Positions 37,241 to 45,371 of a stretch of 64,000 nucleotides of DNA are shown here, piece by piece. The notes below the pieces were generated by a model, which saw only the letters and a list, made by a program, of their open reading frames with translations, did no database searches and had not been told where the DNA came from. This DNA comes from Paractinoplanes ferrugineus (GTDB taxonomy: Bacteria > Actinomycetota > Actinomycetes > Mycobacteriales > Micromonosporaceae): positions 1-64,000 of the forward strand of contig NZ_BOMM01000038.1 in the NCBI RefSeq assembly GCF_016862195.1, written 5' to 3'. The position numbers and the translations under genes are program-made. Position 1 is the stretch's first letter; every line of letters begins with the position of its first letter.

Positions 37241-38371
37241 ATGCGACTGTCCGACGAGGACCACGCCGAGCTGGATGCCCGGCTGGCCGGTCACGACGCG
37301 TTCCTGAGATCCCGTTACCCGGGGGAGCGGCCGGGCCGCCAGCCGATCCACACCGTCTACATCCCGGCCGACCGGCTCGACGATTTCCGCGAGTGGGGCT
37401 CCCTCGCGATCGAGGCGATGCGCGATTTCCCGTGGGACGCCGACGACATCCGGGCCAAGCTGGCCCGGGAACCGATCGAGGATCTGCGTGTCGATTTCGA
37501 GGACGGTTACGGCGTACGCCCGGACGATCAGGAGGACGAGGCGGTCCGCCGGGCCGCGAAAATTCTCCGCGCCGGCCCGCTGCCGCCGTTCCTCGGCATC
37601 CGGATGAAATCGCTGGAAGCGGCCACTCGCCGCCGGGCGTTGCGCACGCTCGACCTGTTCCTGGATTCCTATCAGGACACTTTCCAAATCACCTTACCCA
37701 AGGTGAGCGGCCCCGATCAGGTCAGCGCGATGGTCGCGCTCTGCGAAAAGCTCGAGCGGGTGTACGGGCTACCGAACGGCACCCTGACCTTCGAGATCCA
37801 GGTCGAACTCCCGTCCGCGGTCCTGTCCGCGAACGGCACCGCCACGGTCGCCGCGCTGATCACCGCGGCGGACGGTCGTTGCACCGGATTGCATTACGGC
37901 ACGTACGACTACAGTGCCGCGGCCGGGGTGGCGGCCGCGTACCAGTCGATGGAGCATCCGGTGGCCGACTACGCCAAAGCGGTGATGCAGGCCGCCGCCG
38001 CCCAGACCGGGGTGCGGCTGTCCGACGGCTCGACGAACATCCTGCCGGTGGGAGCGCCGGCGGAGGTGCAGAGCGCGTGGGCGCTGCATCACCGGCTGGT
38101 TCGCCGTTCCCTGGAACGCGGCTTCTACCAGGGCTGGGACCTGCACCCGGCACAGCTGCCGACACGTTACGCGGCCACCTACACGTTTTTTCGGGACGGC
38201 CGGGACGCGGCGGTGGACCGCCTGCGGCGTTACCTTTCCCGCCAGGAGAGCGGCATAGCCGACGAGCCGGCCACCGCGCGGGCCCTGGCCGGCTATCTGC
38301 TGCGCGGGCTGGACTGCGGCGCCTTGACCGACGCCGGCCTGCCCCGCTCCGACCTGCTGACGCTGCTGTAG
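37241..38371 (+). CDS. HpcH/HpaI aldolase-like protein (DUF6986 type)
   Basis: 376 aa. The TIM-barrel aldolase/citrate-lyase fold is suggested by LRVDFEDGYGVRPDDQEDEA (acidic metal-site segment), LPPFLGIRMKSLE, ITLPKVSGPDQV, LTFEIQVELPSAV and LHYGTYDYSAAAGV. I recall such proteins as the DUF6986 family found beside aceB and allantoin genes. Its reaction is unknown to me. It begins one base after aceB, so it must be co-expressed with malate synthase, and a lyase that gives glyoxylate would fit. It ends 26 bases before a G-rich tract. Confidence 0.8.
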   Translation: MRLSDEDHAELDARLAGHDAFLRSRYPGERPGRQPIHTVYIPADRLDDFREWGSLAIEAMRDFPWDADDIRAKLAREPIEDLRVDFEDGYGVRPDDQEDEAVRRAAKILRAGPLPPFLGIRMKSLEAATRRRALRTLDLFLDSYQDTFQITLPKVSGPDQVSAMVALCEKLERVYGLPNGTLTFEIQVELPSAVLSANGTATVAALITAADGRCTGLHYGTYDYSAAAGVAAAYQSMEHPVADYAKAVMQAAAAQTGVRLSDGSTNILPVGAPAEVQSAWALHHRLVRRSLERGFYQGWDLHPAQLPTRYAATYTFFRDGRDAAVDRLRRYLSRQESGIADEPATARALAGYLLRGLDCGALTDAGLPRSDLLTLL

Positions 38372-38397
38372 ACCCGCGCCACGGCCCGGCCAGGATC

Positions 38398-38455
38398 GGG
38401 CGGGGCGGGGCGGGGCGGGGCGGGACCGGGCGGGGCGGGACCGGGCGGGCGGCGG
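38398..38455 (+). repeat. G-rich GGGGC tandem tract
   Basis: Runs of cggggc repeat four or five times, then twice more after cgggaccggg. The plus strand has at least ten runs of three or more G, enough for a G-quadruplex. It sits in the 98-base gap between the aldolase-like gene and the small membrane-protein gene and may act as a terminator or stall site. Confidence 0.75.
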
Positions 38456-38469
38456 AGTAGGTTCGGGGC

Positions 38470-38787
38470 ATGCGCATACCTACGGCGGCGATCACGGCGG
38501 GTTCCCTGATCGGCGGCTGGCAACTGGCCCGGCGCACCGGCAACCGGCCGCTCGGCGGGCTGGTCCTGGCGGCGGGTGGGGCGCTGGCCGGTCGCGACTG
38601 GGCGCGCCGGACCAGTCCCGTGGTCACCGGCGCGCTCGTCACGACGTACCTCGGCGCGTTTGCTCTGTCCCACCCGCTCGCCCGCCGCATCGGCGCCTGG
38701 CCGGCTGTCCTCGCGGTTTCGGCGGTTACCGCGGCGGCCGCTTACGCGGCCGCGGACCGCAGGTCAGTCACCCAGTCGATGCGGTAA
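38470..38787 (+). CDS. Small membrane protein, 105 aa
   Basis: Unknown family. Three hydrophobic segments: about 5-20 (AAITAGSLIGGW), 28-42 (LGGLVLAAGGALAG) and a longer one from about 50 to 95 (VVTGALVTTYLGAFAL, WPAVLAVSAVTAAAAYAAA). Arg-rich loops (QLARRTGNR, DWARR, ARRIG) set the cytoplasmic sides. Its last 46 bases overlap the convergent FAD monooxygenase gene. Confidence 0.6.
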   Translation: MRIPTAAITAGSLIGGWQLARRTGNRPLGGLVLAAGGALAGRDWARRTSPVVTGALVTTYLGAFALSHPLARRIGAWPAVLAVSAVTAAAAYAAADRRSVTQSMR

Positions 38788-39914
38788 CGCTGTTCCGGGC
38801 CGAGCACCCGTTCCGGGTTCATCGCGATCCTCATGAAGATCGGCATGAGAATCGGCAGCAGTGCCTTCCCGACCGGACCGGGCGCCTTGACGCCGTTGGT
38901 CCTCGCGGCCCGCGACGCCACCTTCTCGACCCGGCGCCGGCGCAGCCCTTCGTAGTGGGTGAACGCCTCACCGACGTCGGTGAAGTCGCGCAGGCACTGG
39001 GCCAGCTCGACGGCGCTCTCGATGGACAGCGACGCGCCCTGGCCGGAGCTGTTCGACGGGGCGTGCACGGCGTCACCGACCAAAACCATGCGGCCCCGAT
39101 GCCAGTGCGGGACCGGCGGCATGAGGTGCAGGGCACCGTTGACCGTCAGTTCGCCGGCCGGCAGCCGCCGGATCAGGTCGCCGCCGGGGCTGTCCTCGCC
39201 GTACGTCTCGAGCAGGGTTTCCGTCCACTTCGCCGGGGGGACGGCGCGAGCTGAAGTGATCGTCAGCGGCGGATGCGGCAGGTTGATGCCGAAGGTGGTG
39301 CCGCCACCGGGCGTCGGGCCGTAGAGGTAGTAGCCGCGCTTGCCGAACGCGAAGATCATCGTGCCCGGTTCCTCGGGCACCTCCAGCGGTGACCGGCCCT
39401 CGAAGGCCAGCATGCCGGTGTAGCGCGGACCCGGTGCGGCCGGGTCGATCAGCCGGCGCACGGTGGAGTGCACGCCGTCGGCGCCGATCAGCACGTCGGC
39501 CCGGATCTCGTCGCCGTCGGCGAAGACCGCGGTGACGCCACCGCGCCCCGGCACGGCGTCGACCAGGCGCTTGCCGTAGTTGATCTCGACTGAGGACGCC
39601 AGCGACTGGTGGAGGTCGCGGCGGTGGATCATCTGGAGCGGGCCGACGCCGGCCAGGGCGGGCAGCTGAACCCGTTTGTGGCCGATCGACATGACCTGCC
39701 GGTGGATCGGCCACGCTCGCGGCAGGTCCACCCCGACGATGTCCAGGGCCGCCACCCCGTTCGGGGCGACCGCGATGGCGCCACCCACGCCGTCGGTGGG
39801 GGCCGGGTAACTCTCGTAGACGGTGGCCTCGATGCCGGCCTTGCGCAGGGCAAGGGCGGTGACCGGGCCGGCGATGCCGCCGCCGATGACGGCGACGGTG
39901 CGTACTCGTGCCAT
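38742..39914 (-). CDS. FAD-dependent monooxygenase (aromatic hydroxylase type)
   Basis: 390 aa, class A flavoprotein hydroxylase. The FAD site is GGGIAGPVTALAL (11-23), the DG motif is LIGADGVHSTVRRL, and the GD motif is GRMVLVGDAVHAPSNSSGQGAS. It uses NAD(P)H and O2 to hydroxylate an aromatic or similar substrate. The PadR gene 75 bases upstream on the same strand is its likely regulator, a pairing often seen with drug-inactivating or phenolic-acid oxygenases. HpxO-type urate hydroxylase was considered because of the purine genes, but a uricase is already present. ATG has AGGAGG at seven bases. Confidence 0.87.
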   Translation of the reverse strand: MARVRTVAVIGGGIAGPVTALALRKAGIEATVYESYPAPTDGVGGAIAVAPNGVAALDIVGVDLPRAWPIHRQVMSIGHKRVQLPALAGVGPLQMIHRRDLHQSLASSVEINYGKRLVDAVPGRGGVTAVFADGDEIRADVLIGADGVHSTVRRLIDPAAPGPRYTGMLAFEGRSPLEVPEEPGTMIFAFGKRGYYLYGPTPGGGTTFGINLPHPPLTITSARAVPPAKWTETLLETYGEDSPGGDLIRRLPAGELTVNGALHLMPPVPHWHRGRMVLVGDAVHAPSNSSGQGASLSIESAVELAQCLRDFTDVGEAFTHYEGLRRRRVEKVASRAARTNGVKAPGPVGKALLPILMPIFMRIAMNPERVLGPEQRYRIDWVTDLRSAAA

Positions 39915-39989
39915 GTGGTCCTCCTCGGGGAGAACCGCGACCTCGGTATCCTGGGTTTGCCGCCGCCGGGCCGGATCGCGGTTCGGTGG

Positions 39990-40646
39990 TCAGGTCCCGG
40001 CGTCCTGTTGCAGCAGGTCGCCGGGACCGGTTTCCTCCGCCAGCCGCCGGATCTCCTCCGGTGGCCGGCCGGTCTCGTGATAGACGCGCCACTCCTCAAG
40101 GCCGGCGAACGTGCCGGCTCGCAGTTCGGTGATCAGCGAGCGCATCCAGGTGGCTTCGGCGGTGCGCATCGCCCGGTCGTACTCCACCTCGATGAGGAAG
40201 AGCCGGGGAACGTTCTCGTCGGAGTAGGTCGCCTCGATCTCCCGCTCGACCGCCTTGAGACGCTGTTGCAGCAGCGTCACGACCTCGTCAGGGGACAGCA
40301 CCGACATCACCGACAATCCGCCCCGGAAGAGTGGTGCCTCCGGCTCGGCCGTGGACAGCAGCTCGCGCGTCCAGTCGAGCAGTTCCGCCCGGCCGGCGGC
40401 GGTCAGCCGGTAGATCGTGCGCTCCGGCCGCCGTCCCGCCCGAACGCTCTCCACCTCGGCGATCAAGTCGTGCTTGGCCAGGTTGCCGACCACGGTGTAG
40501 AGCGAACCCCACTTGATCTTCAGGTCGCGGTCCTTGCCCCAGCCCTTCAGCGCCGAGGCGATCTCGTAGGGGTGCATCTGGCGAAAGGCGAGTGCCGACA
40601 ACACCCCGAGCGCCAGCGGGTTGCCGACCTTGCGCCGCTTTCCCAT
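39990..40646 (-). CDS. PadR-family transcriptional regulator
   Basis: 218 aa. The N-terminal winged helix is about 5-85: LALGVLSALAFRQMHPYEIASALK, then KIKWGSLYTVVGNLAKHDLI and RTIYRLTAAGRAEL are the PadR core. A C-terminal Vir-like helical domain (about 100-215) mediates dimers. PadR repressors release DNA on binding phenolics or drugs. The gene precedes the FAD monooxygenase and probably controls it and itself. An imperfect palindrome overlaps its -10 region. Confidence 0.9.
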   Translation of the reverse strand: MGKRRKVGNPLALGVLSALAFRQMHPYEIASALKGWGKDRDLKIKWGSLYTVVGNLAKHDLIAEVESVRAGRRPERTIYRLTAAGRAELLDWTRELLSTAEPEAPLFRGGLSVMSVLSPDEVVTLLQQRLKAVEREIEATYSDENVPRLFLIEVEYDRAMRTAEATWMRSLITELRAGTFAGLEEWRVYHETGRPPEEIRRLAEETGPGDLLQQDAGT

Positions 40647-40666
40647 CCCACGCTCCTCGTCCACGA

Positions 40667-40684
40667 ATGCTCGTAGGCGAGTAT
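40667..40684 (-). promoter_or_regulatory. Palindrome over the padR -10 box
   Basis: ATGCTCG-N4-CGAGTAT is an 18-base imperfect palindrome 21 bases upstream of the PadR start codon. On the minus strand its edge reads TATACT (40684-40679), a good -10 hexamer, so a bound protein would block the promoter. I infer an autoregulatory PadR site. Confidence 0.55.
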
Positions 40685-40837
40685 AAGACCCAAGGCAAAA
40701 TCTATCCAGCGGTACGGGCGAGGGGCCCCCAACCGCAGCAGCCGCGAACCCGCGCCACGCGCCCAGCCGGCTGGTGCGCCGGGGCAGGTCCAGGACGAGC
40801 CGGCGGTCGCGCCACATTCGTCGGTGACCGGTGCGGG

Positions 40838-41827
40838 TCAGCGGGTTCCGACGTGGCGGCGGAACTTCTCCTCGAGGACGGTCCGGTCGGGGCGGCCGAT
40901 CACGCGGAGCCGGGCCATCCCGCCGTCGGGGTAGATGTCCAGCCGGACGCGGTCCACCGGGCCGGCCGGGTGCACCGGGAAACGGTGCGGGGTGTCCGGG
41001 GTCAGCGGGACCGCGGGCAGGATGTCGAACCACGGTCCGTTCGCCAGGGAGCCGCGCAGTGCCGCCGAACCGGGGGCGTTGCCCTTGAAGTGGGTGGTGT
41101 CCAGGTCGACGAACTCGACCGCGGTCGGGGCGGCCAGCGCGATCTCGGCCCACTCGTTGCCGTCCGTCCGGCGGCGGGCGGTTTCCCAGCCGTCGCCCAT
41201 GTGGCGGGCCAGGCCGGGGGCGAGCATCTGGTGCGGGCGGCCGTAGAACATGTTGCTGCAACCCGTCACGTGGCCGCCGCTGGTCAGGGCGGCCACGTCG
41301 AACACCGCGGGCAGCAGCGCCGGATCGGGCACCACGTCGCCGTGCACCCGTAGCCGGGCCACGCCGCCGTCGGGGTAGATGGTCAGGCGTACGTGGGTGA
41401 AGCGGCGGCTGTCCCGTACCGGGAAAAGGTTGCGGGTGTCGCCGTCGAGCGGGGACTTCGGCAGGATCGGGCTCCAGTCGGCCGCCTGCAACTCGGCCGG
41501 GCTGGGGTAACCGTCGACGGCGAGGGCTTCGACCGAGGCGTACGGCGGGTAGTTGCCGGTGAAGAACGAGGTGTCGATGTCGACGCCGTGGATGACGCCG
41601 GGGACGCCCAGCCGCACGATCGCGACGTCCTGGCCGGGGCTGCGCCGGCGGCGGGTCTCCCACCCGTCGTACACCTGGCCCTTGTGCGCGAAGGTCCGCG
41701 GCGAGAACGTCGGCGGGTCGGGCATGACCAGGTGGTCGGCGACCGCGAAGAACTCGTCGTTGGCGAAGACGACACCGCCGCCCAGGGCCCGGGAAGCCAG
41801 GTCGGGCCGGATGCTGAAGTCCTCCAT
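40838..41827 (-). CDS. alc: Allantoicase
   Basis: 329 aa, two repeats of the allantoicase jelly-roll domain. Each repeat carries the pattern DGWETxRRR (KGQVYDGWETRRRRSPG and MGDGWETARRRTDGNEW) and a later VRLxIYPDGGxARLRV (about 147-162 and 300-317). It hydrolyses allantoate to ureidoglycolate and urea. ATG lies three bases after the allB stop with AGGAC upstream, so it is translated from the same minus-strand transcript. The 191 bases downstream to padR show no gene. Confidence 0.94.
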   Translation of the reverse strand: MEDFSIRPDLASRALGGGVVFANDEFFAVADHLVMPDPPTFSPRTFAHKGQVYDGWETRRRRSPGQDVAIVRLGVPGVIHGVDIDTSFFTGNYPPYASVEALAVDGYPSPAELQAADWSPILPKSPLDGDTRNLFPVRDSRRFTHVRLTIYPDGGVARLRVHGDVVPDPALLPAVFDVAALTSGGHVTGCSNMFYGRPHQMLAPGLARHMGDGWETARRRTDGNEWAEIALAAPTAVEFVDLDTTHFKGNAPGSAALRGSLANGPWFDILPAVPLTPDTPHRFPVHPAGPVDRVRLDIYPDGGMARLRVIGRPDRTVLEEKFRRHVGTR

Positions 41828-41830
41828 CGG

Positions 41831-43117
41831 TCAGTCCTCTCGGGTCAGGAAACGGCCGTCGTTCCCGGGCACGCCGCGCAGCCAGGTCCGGCGGACCACA
41901 CCGTGCAGGACCTTTCCGGCGTACGGCGTGACCGGGTTCTTGTGGTGCAACGAGTGCGGATCGACCGTGAACGTGTCCTCCGGGTCGAACGCCACCAGGT
42001 CGGCGTCGGCGCCCACCTCGATGCGGCCCTTGCCGGTCAGGCCGACCAGATCGGCGGGGCGCCGCGCCATCCAGTCCACCACGTCGGCGAGCGAATAGCC
42101 GCGTTCCCGGGCCGCTGTCCAGATCACCGGCAGGCCGAGCTGCACCGAGGCGATGCCACCCCAGGCCGCCGCGAAGTCGCCGGTGTCCTGCCGTTTCAGC
42201 TCCGGGGTGCAGGGCGAGTGGTCGCTGACGACGCAGGTGATCAGCCCGTCGGCGAGCGCCTGCCACAACTGGTCGGCGTTCGCCGCGTCCCGGATCGGCG
42301 GGCAGCACTTGAACTCGGTGGCGCCGTCCGGGATCGAGTCGGCGTCCAGGGTCAGGTAGTGCGGGCAGGTCTCGGCGCTCACCCGTACCCCGTCCGCTTT
42401 GGCCGCCGCGATCAGCGGAAGCGCGCCCGCCGCCGAGAGATGCAGGATGTGCACGCGCCGGCCGGCGGCGCGGGCGGCGGAGATCGCGGTGGCGATCGCC
42501 GCGTGCTCGGCCTCGGCCGGGCGGGAGGCGAGGAAGTCGGTGTACGCGGCGGACGGCACCGCGTCGTGCAGGTGATCCGGGTCCTCGGCGTGCACGACGA
42601 ACAGCGCGTCCACCGTCGCCAGCGCGGTGGCCAGCTCGGCCGGGGACAGCGGCGGGAATTCCGGCACCCCGGAGTCGGCGAGGAACGCCTTGAATCCGAA
42701 GACACCCGCCGCGTGCAGGGCGGGCAGCTCGCCGGCGTTCCCGGGCACGGCGCCGCCCCAGAAACCGACGTCGACCTGGATCTGGCCGCGCGCCGCCTCC
42801 TGCTTGATCTTCAGCGCGGCCGGGGAGACGGTCGGCGGCAGGCTGTTCAGCGGCATGTCGATGATCGTGGTGACGCCGCCGGCGGCGGCGGCCCGGGTCG
42901 CGGTGGCGAACCCCTCCCACTCGGTGCGGCCCGGTTCGTTGACGTGCACGTGCGTGTCGACCAGTCCGGGCAGCAGGGCGGTGTCGCCAAGATCGACATC
43001 CGCCGCGACGTCGATCGGCCCGACCGCGACGATCTTTCCGCCGGCGACCGAGACGGTGGCCGGGACGACACCGGCGGGAGTGACGACACGGCGGGAACGC
43101 AGAACCAGATCGGCCAT
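41831..43117 (-). CDS. allB: Allantoinase
   Basis: 428 aa, cyclic amidohydrolase. The metal-site HxH is in [14 protein letters not shown]. The carboxylated-lysine candidate is in [13 protein letters not shown]. Further ligands are in [15 protein letters not shown] and VSDHSPC. It opens the hydantoin ring of S-allantoin to allantoate. First gene of the allB-alc pair, 42 bases from the divergent TfoX-domain gene. ATG at 43117 is chosen; GTG one codon earlier is also possible. Confidence 0.95.
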   Translation of the reverse strand: MADLVLRSRRVVTPAGVVPATVSVAGGKIVAVGPIDVAADVDLGDTALLPGLVDTHVHVNEPGRTEWEGFATATRAAAAGGVTTIIDMPLNSLPPTVSPAALKIKQEAARGQIQVDVGFWGGAVPGNAGELPALHAAGVFGFKAFLADSGVPEFPPLSPAELATALATVDALFVVHAEDPDHLHDAVPSAAYTDFLASRPAEAEHAAIATAISAARAAGRRVHILHLSAAGALPLIAAAKADGVRVSAETCPHYLTLDADSIPDGATEFKCCPPIRDAANADQLWQALADGLITCVVSDHSPCTPELKRQDTGDFAAAWGGIASVQLGLPVIWTAARERGYSLADVVDWMARRPADLVGLTGKGRIEVGADADLVAFDPEDTFTVDPHSLHHKNPVTPYAGKVLHGVVRRTWLRGVPGNDGRFLTRED

Positions 43118-43159
43118 CACCCGACCCTAGACGCCGTAGGTTTCCGCCAGAATGACTCC

Positions 43160-43501
43160 ATGGCCTATGACGAGGTGCTGGCCCAGCGGCTGCGGGACAG
43201 GTTCGCCGACGACCCGGCGGTGCGCGGGAAGAAGATGTTCGGCGGTCTGGCGTTCCTCACCCACGGAAACATGACGGTCGGGGTGCACTCCGACGAACTG
43301 ATCGTGCGGCTCGACCCGGCCGAGATCCCGGCCGCGCTCGACCGACCGGGGGTGCGCCCGTTCGTGGTGGGCGGCCGCGGGATGAAGGGCTGGATCCTGG
43401 TCGCCGGCGAGATGCTCGACGACCCCGACCTGGACGGGTGGCTGGCCCAGGCGTCCGACTACGTCGCGACGCTGCCGCCCAAGGACACCAGCTCGAAGTG
43501 A
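43160..43501 (+). CDS. TfoX N-terminal domain protein
   Basis: 113 aa, the length of single TfoX-N domain proteins. KKMFGGLAFLTHGNMTVGVHSDELIVRLDP is the conserved core, and GRGMKGWILVAGEML closes the domain. TfoX/Sxy proteins regulate competence in gamma-proteobacteria; the small actinobacterial versions are not linked to that and have unknown roles. It begins MAYDEVLAQRLRDRF. Its end overlaps the convergent transglutaminase-like gene by 43 bases. Confidence 0.82.
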   Translation: MAYDEVLAQRLRDRFADDPAVRGKKMFGGLAFLTHGNMTVGVHSDELIVRLDPAEIPAALDRPGVRPFVVGGRGMKGWILVAGEMLDDPDLDGWLAQASDYVATLPPKDTSSK

Positions 43502-44229
43502 TCGTCGATCGGTAGATCGCCGTCGGTGACCGCGAAGACCATCAGCTCCGGCATCGTCAGCGCGCCGGAAAGGGTGGTGGCGAAGGCGGTGTCGGCGGCG
43601 TCCCGGCCGGTCGCGATGCGGATCAGCGACTGGCGCGGGGCGAGCCGGGTCGCGTCCCACACCCGCCACTCGTCGTCCAGGGCGGTCTCGACGACCAGGT
43701 GGAAGTCCATCGGGGACAGGCCCGGGGCATAGACGGCGACGACCCGGGCCGGGATGCCGACGGCCCGGCAGAGGGTGGCGGTCAGGTGCGCGTAGTCGCG
43801 GCAGACCCCCGAGCCGGACAGCAGCGTGTCGATCGCGTCGGTGCTCGGGCCGCTGCTGCCGAGCGTGTACGTCAGATGGGTGTGCACCCAGGCGACGATC
43901 GCCCGGACCGTGTCGGTCGGGTCGCCGGCCCCGCCGAACTGCTGGAAGGCGAAACCGAGCAGGCGGTCGGAAGGGCAGTACCGGCTGGGGCGCAGGGCCA
44001 CGACCCGGTCGTACGGGGTGACCGGTTGCGACCCGGTCACCCGGTCGACGGTGGCCTGATATTCCACGGTCAGCCGGCCCGGCCCGGCGCGAAGGTAGTG
44101 CTGGCGGCCGGGCAGTTCGACCGCCTCGACCGACAGGCTCTCGGACCGGGGTGACACGGCGGCTATCCGCAGCACCAGCTCGGCCGGCTCGGTCACGTCG
44201 AACACCAGCGTGCAGGCCATTTCACTCAC
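43459..44229 (-). CDS. Transglutaminase-like protein
   Basis: About 256 aa. An N-terminal beta domain (about 1-125) precedes a transglutaminase-like cysteine-protease fold: Cys in LLSGSGVCRDYAHL, His in GLSPMDFHLVVETA, Asp in WRVWDATRL. These give a full Cys-His-Asp triad. Such proteins are predicted amidases or peptidases; many sit next to circularly permuted ATP-grasp genes, which are absent here. The start is uncertain: GTG 44229 is used, ATG 44220 is nine bases inside. Confidence 0.82.
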   Translation of the reverse strand: MSEMACTLVFDVTEPAELVLRIAAVSPRSESLSVEAVELPGRQHYLRAGPGRLTVEYQATVDRVTGSQPVTPYDRVVALRPSRYCPSDRLLGFAFQQFGGAGDPTDTVRAIVAWVHTHLTYTLGSSGPSTDAIDTLLSGSGVCRDYAHLTATLCRAVGIPARVVAVYAPGLSPMDFHLVVETALDDEWRVWDATRLAPRQSLIRIATGRDAADTAFATTLSGALTMPELMVFAVTDGDLPIDDHFELVSLGGSVAT

Positions 44230-44293
44230 GGGGCGCAGACTATCCGCCACACGTTACGGTCTCGGTCGTGCGCCGCCGCCCTATCGTGGGGGG

Positions 44294-45370
44294 ATGGACC
44301 GGCGGCGGGAGTTCGTGGAGCAGATCCGGCAGGGCGGTGTCACGCTCTCGCCGGAGCTGGCCGCCGCGTTCGAGAGCGTGCCGCGGGAAGCGTTCGTGCC
44401 CGACGGTTTCCAGCGCCGCGACGGCAGCCGGGTGCTTCCGGCCGACCCCGATTTCCTGTCCGAGGTCTACCGCGACGACGTGCTCGTGACCAAGATGGAC
44501 GGTCCCGTGCCGACCAGTTCGTCCAGTCAGCCGTCGCTGATGGCGGTGATGATCGAGGCCCTGGAGGTGCGCCCGGGGCAGCGCATTCTCGAGGTGGGTG
44601 CGGGCACCGGCTACAACGCCGCCCTTCTCGCTTCGCTCGGGGCGTCGGTGACGAGCATCGACGTGCAGGAGGACGTGGCGGTCCGGGCGCGCTCGGCGCT
44701 GGCCCGGGCCGGCGTCGGTGGGGTACGGGTGGAACGCGCCGACGGCTACGCGGGCCGGCCCGGGGAGCGTTTCGACCGGGTCGTCGTCACGGTCGGGATC
44801 GCCGGGGTGTCGCCGCACTGGCTCGACCAGCTCGAGCCGGACGGCTTCGTGCTCGCCCCGGTCGTGCACGCCGGCACCCATCCGGTGCTGCGGGTGAGCG
44901 GCTCGCCGGGGTCCGGCCGGGCGTTGTGCTGGTCCGGTTTCATGGCCGCGGCCGGCCCGCTGAACGCCCCATTCCCCGACGCGTTCCCGCTGCCGGCGCC
45001 CGGGATGGCCGAGATGACCCCGCACCGGCCGGCCCGTTACGAGCCACCGTTGTCCGAGACCACCTATCGAGACCTCTGGTACGCGGCCGGCGTCTGGAAC
45101 CGGCGCGCCTCGCACGCCCCCGTCCCGGGCCGGCAGTACGGCGGCCTTGCCCTGCTCGACAGCACGCGTGCTGGGGGAGCGGTGATCCCGCCCGACGGCA
45201 GCGTGTGGGCGGGCGGTGCCGAAGCGGCTGCCTCGGCCGCCATGGCCGCCGAGGTCGTCGACCGCTGGGAGGCCGCCGGACGACCGCCGATGGGCGCCTG
45301 GCGCATCGGGCTCGAGCCGGCCGGTGACCCGCACGCGCCGATCCGGGTGCCGCGCCGCTGGGCGCTTTGA
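44294..45370 (+). CDS. Protein-L-isoaspartate O-methyltransferase-like protein
   Basis: 358 aa, longer than the usual 210-230 of PCMT. The N-terminal two thirds matches: VPREAFVPDGF, then QPSLMAVMIEALEVRPGQRILEVGAGTGYNAALLASLG, the PIMT-type SAM site. The last about 130 residues (from LNAPFPDAFPLP) are an extra domain of unknown role, as in actinobacterial PCMT-like proteins that may act in peptide modification. ATG at 44294 is directly preceded by GGGGGG. No lanthipeptide-like precursor is visible nearby. Confidence 0.82.
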   Translation: MDRRREFVEQIRQGGVTLSPELAAAFESVPREAFVPDGFQRRDGSRVLPADPDFLSEVYRDDVLVTKMDGPVPTSSSSQPSLMAVMIEALEVRPGQRILEVGAGTGYNAALLASLGASVTSIDVQEDVAVRARSALARAGVGGVRVERADGYAGRPGERFDRVVVTVGIAGVSPHWLDQLEPDGFVLAPVVHAGTHPVLRVSGSPGSGRALCWSGFMAAAGPLNAPFPDAFPLPAPGMAEMTPHRPARYEPPLSETTYRDLWYAAGVWNRRASHAPVPGRQYGGLALLDSTRAGGAVIPPDGSVWAGGAEAAASAAMAAEVVDRWEAAGRPPMGAWRIGLEPAGDPHAPIRVPRRWAL

Positions 45371-45371
45371 G

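Noticed and set aside
38742-39914. FAD monooxygenase as an HpxO-type urate hydroxylase
   Set aside because: The window already has a full uricase, the gene is coupled with padR, and HpxO-specific segments are not evident.
39990-42920. 976-codon minus-strand frame reading into padR
   Set aside because: Only the last 218 codons (padR) form a known domain; upstream it is the alternate frame of alc and allB.
41393-43501. 702-codon open frame on the plus strand over alc and allB
   Set aside because: It is antisense to two clear enzymes and only its last 114 codons (TfoX domain) are real; the rest is the GC-rich shadow of the minus-strand genes.
44294-45370. PCMT-like protein as a lanthipeptide-modifying enzyme
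   Set aside because: Neither a precursor peptide nor a LanC, LanM or dehydratase gene is in the vicinity.
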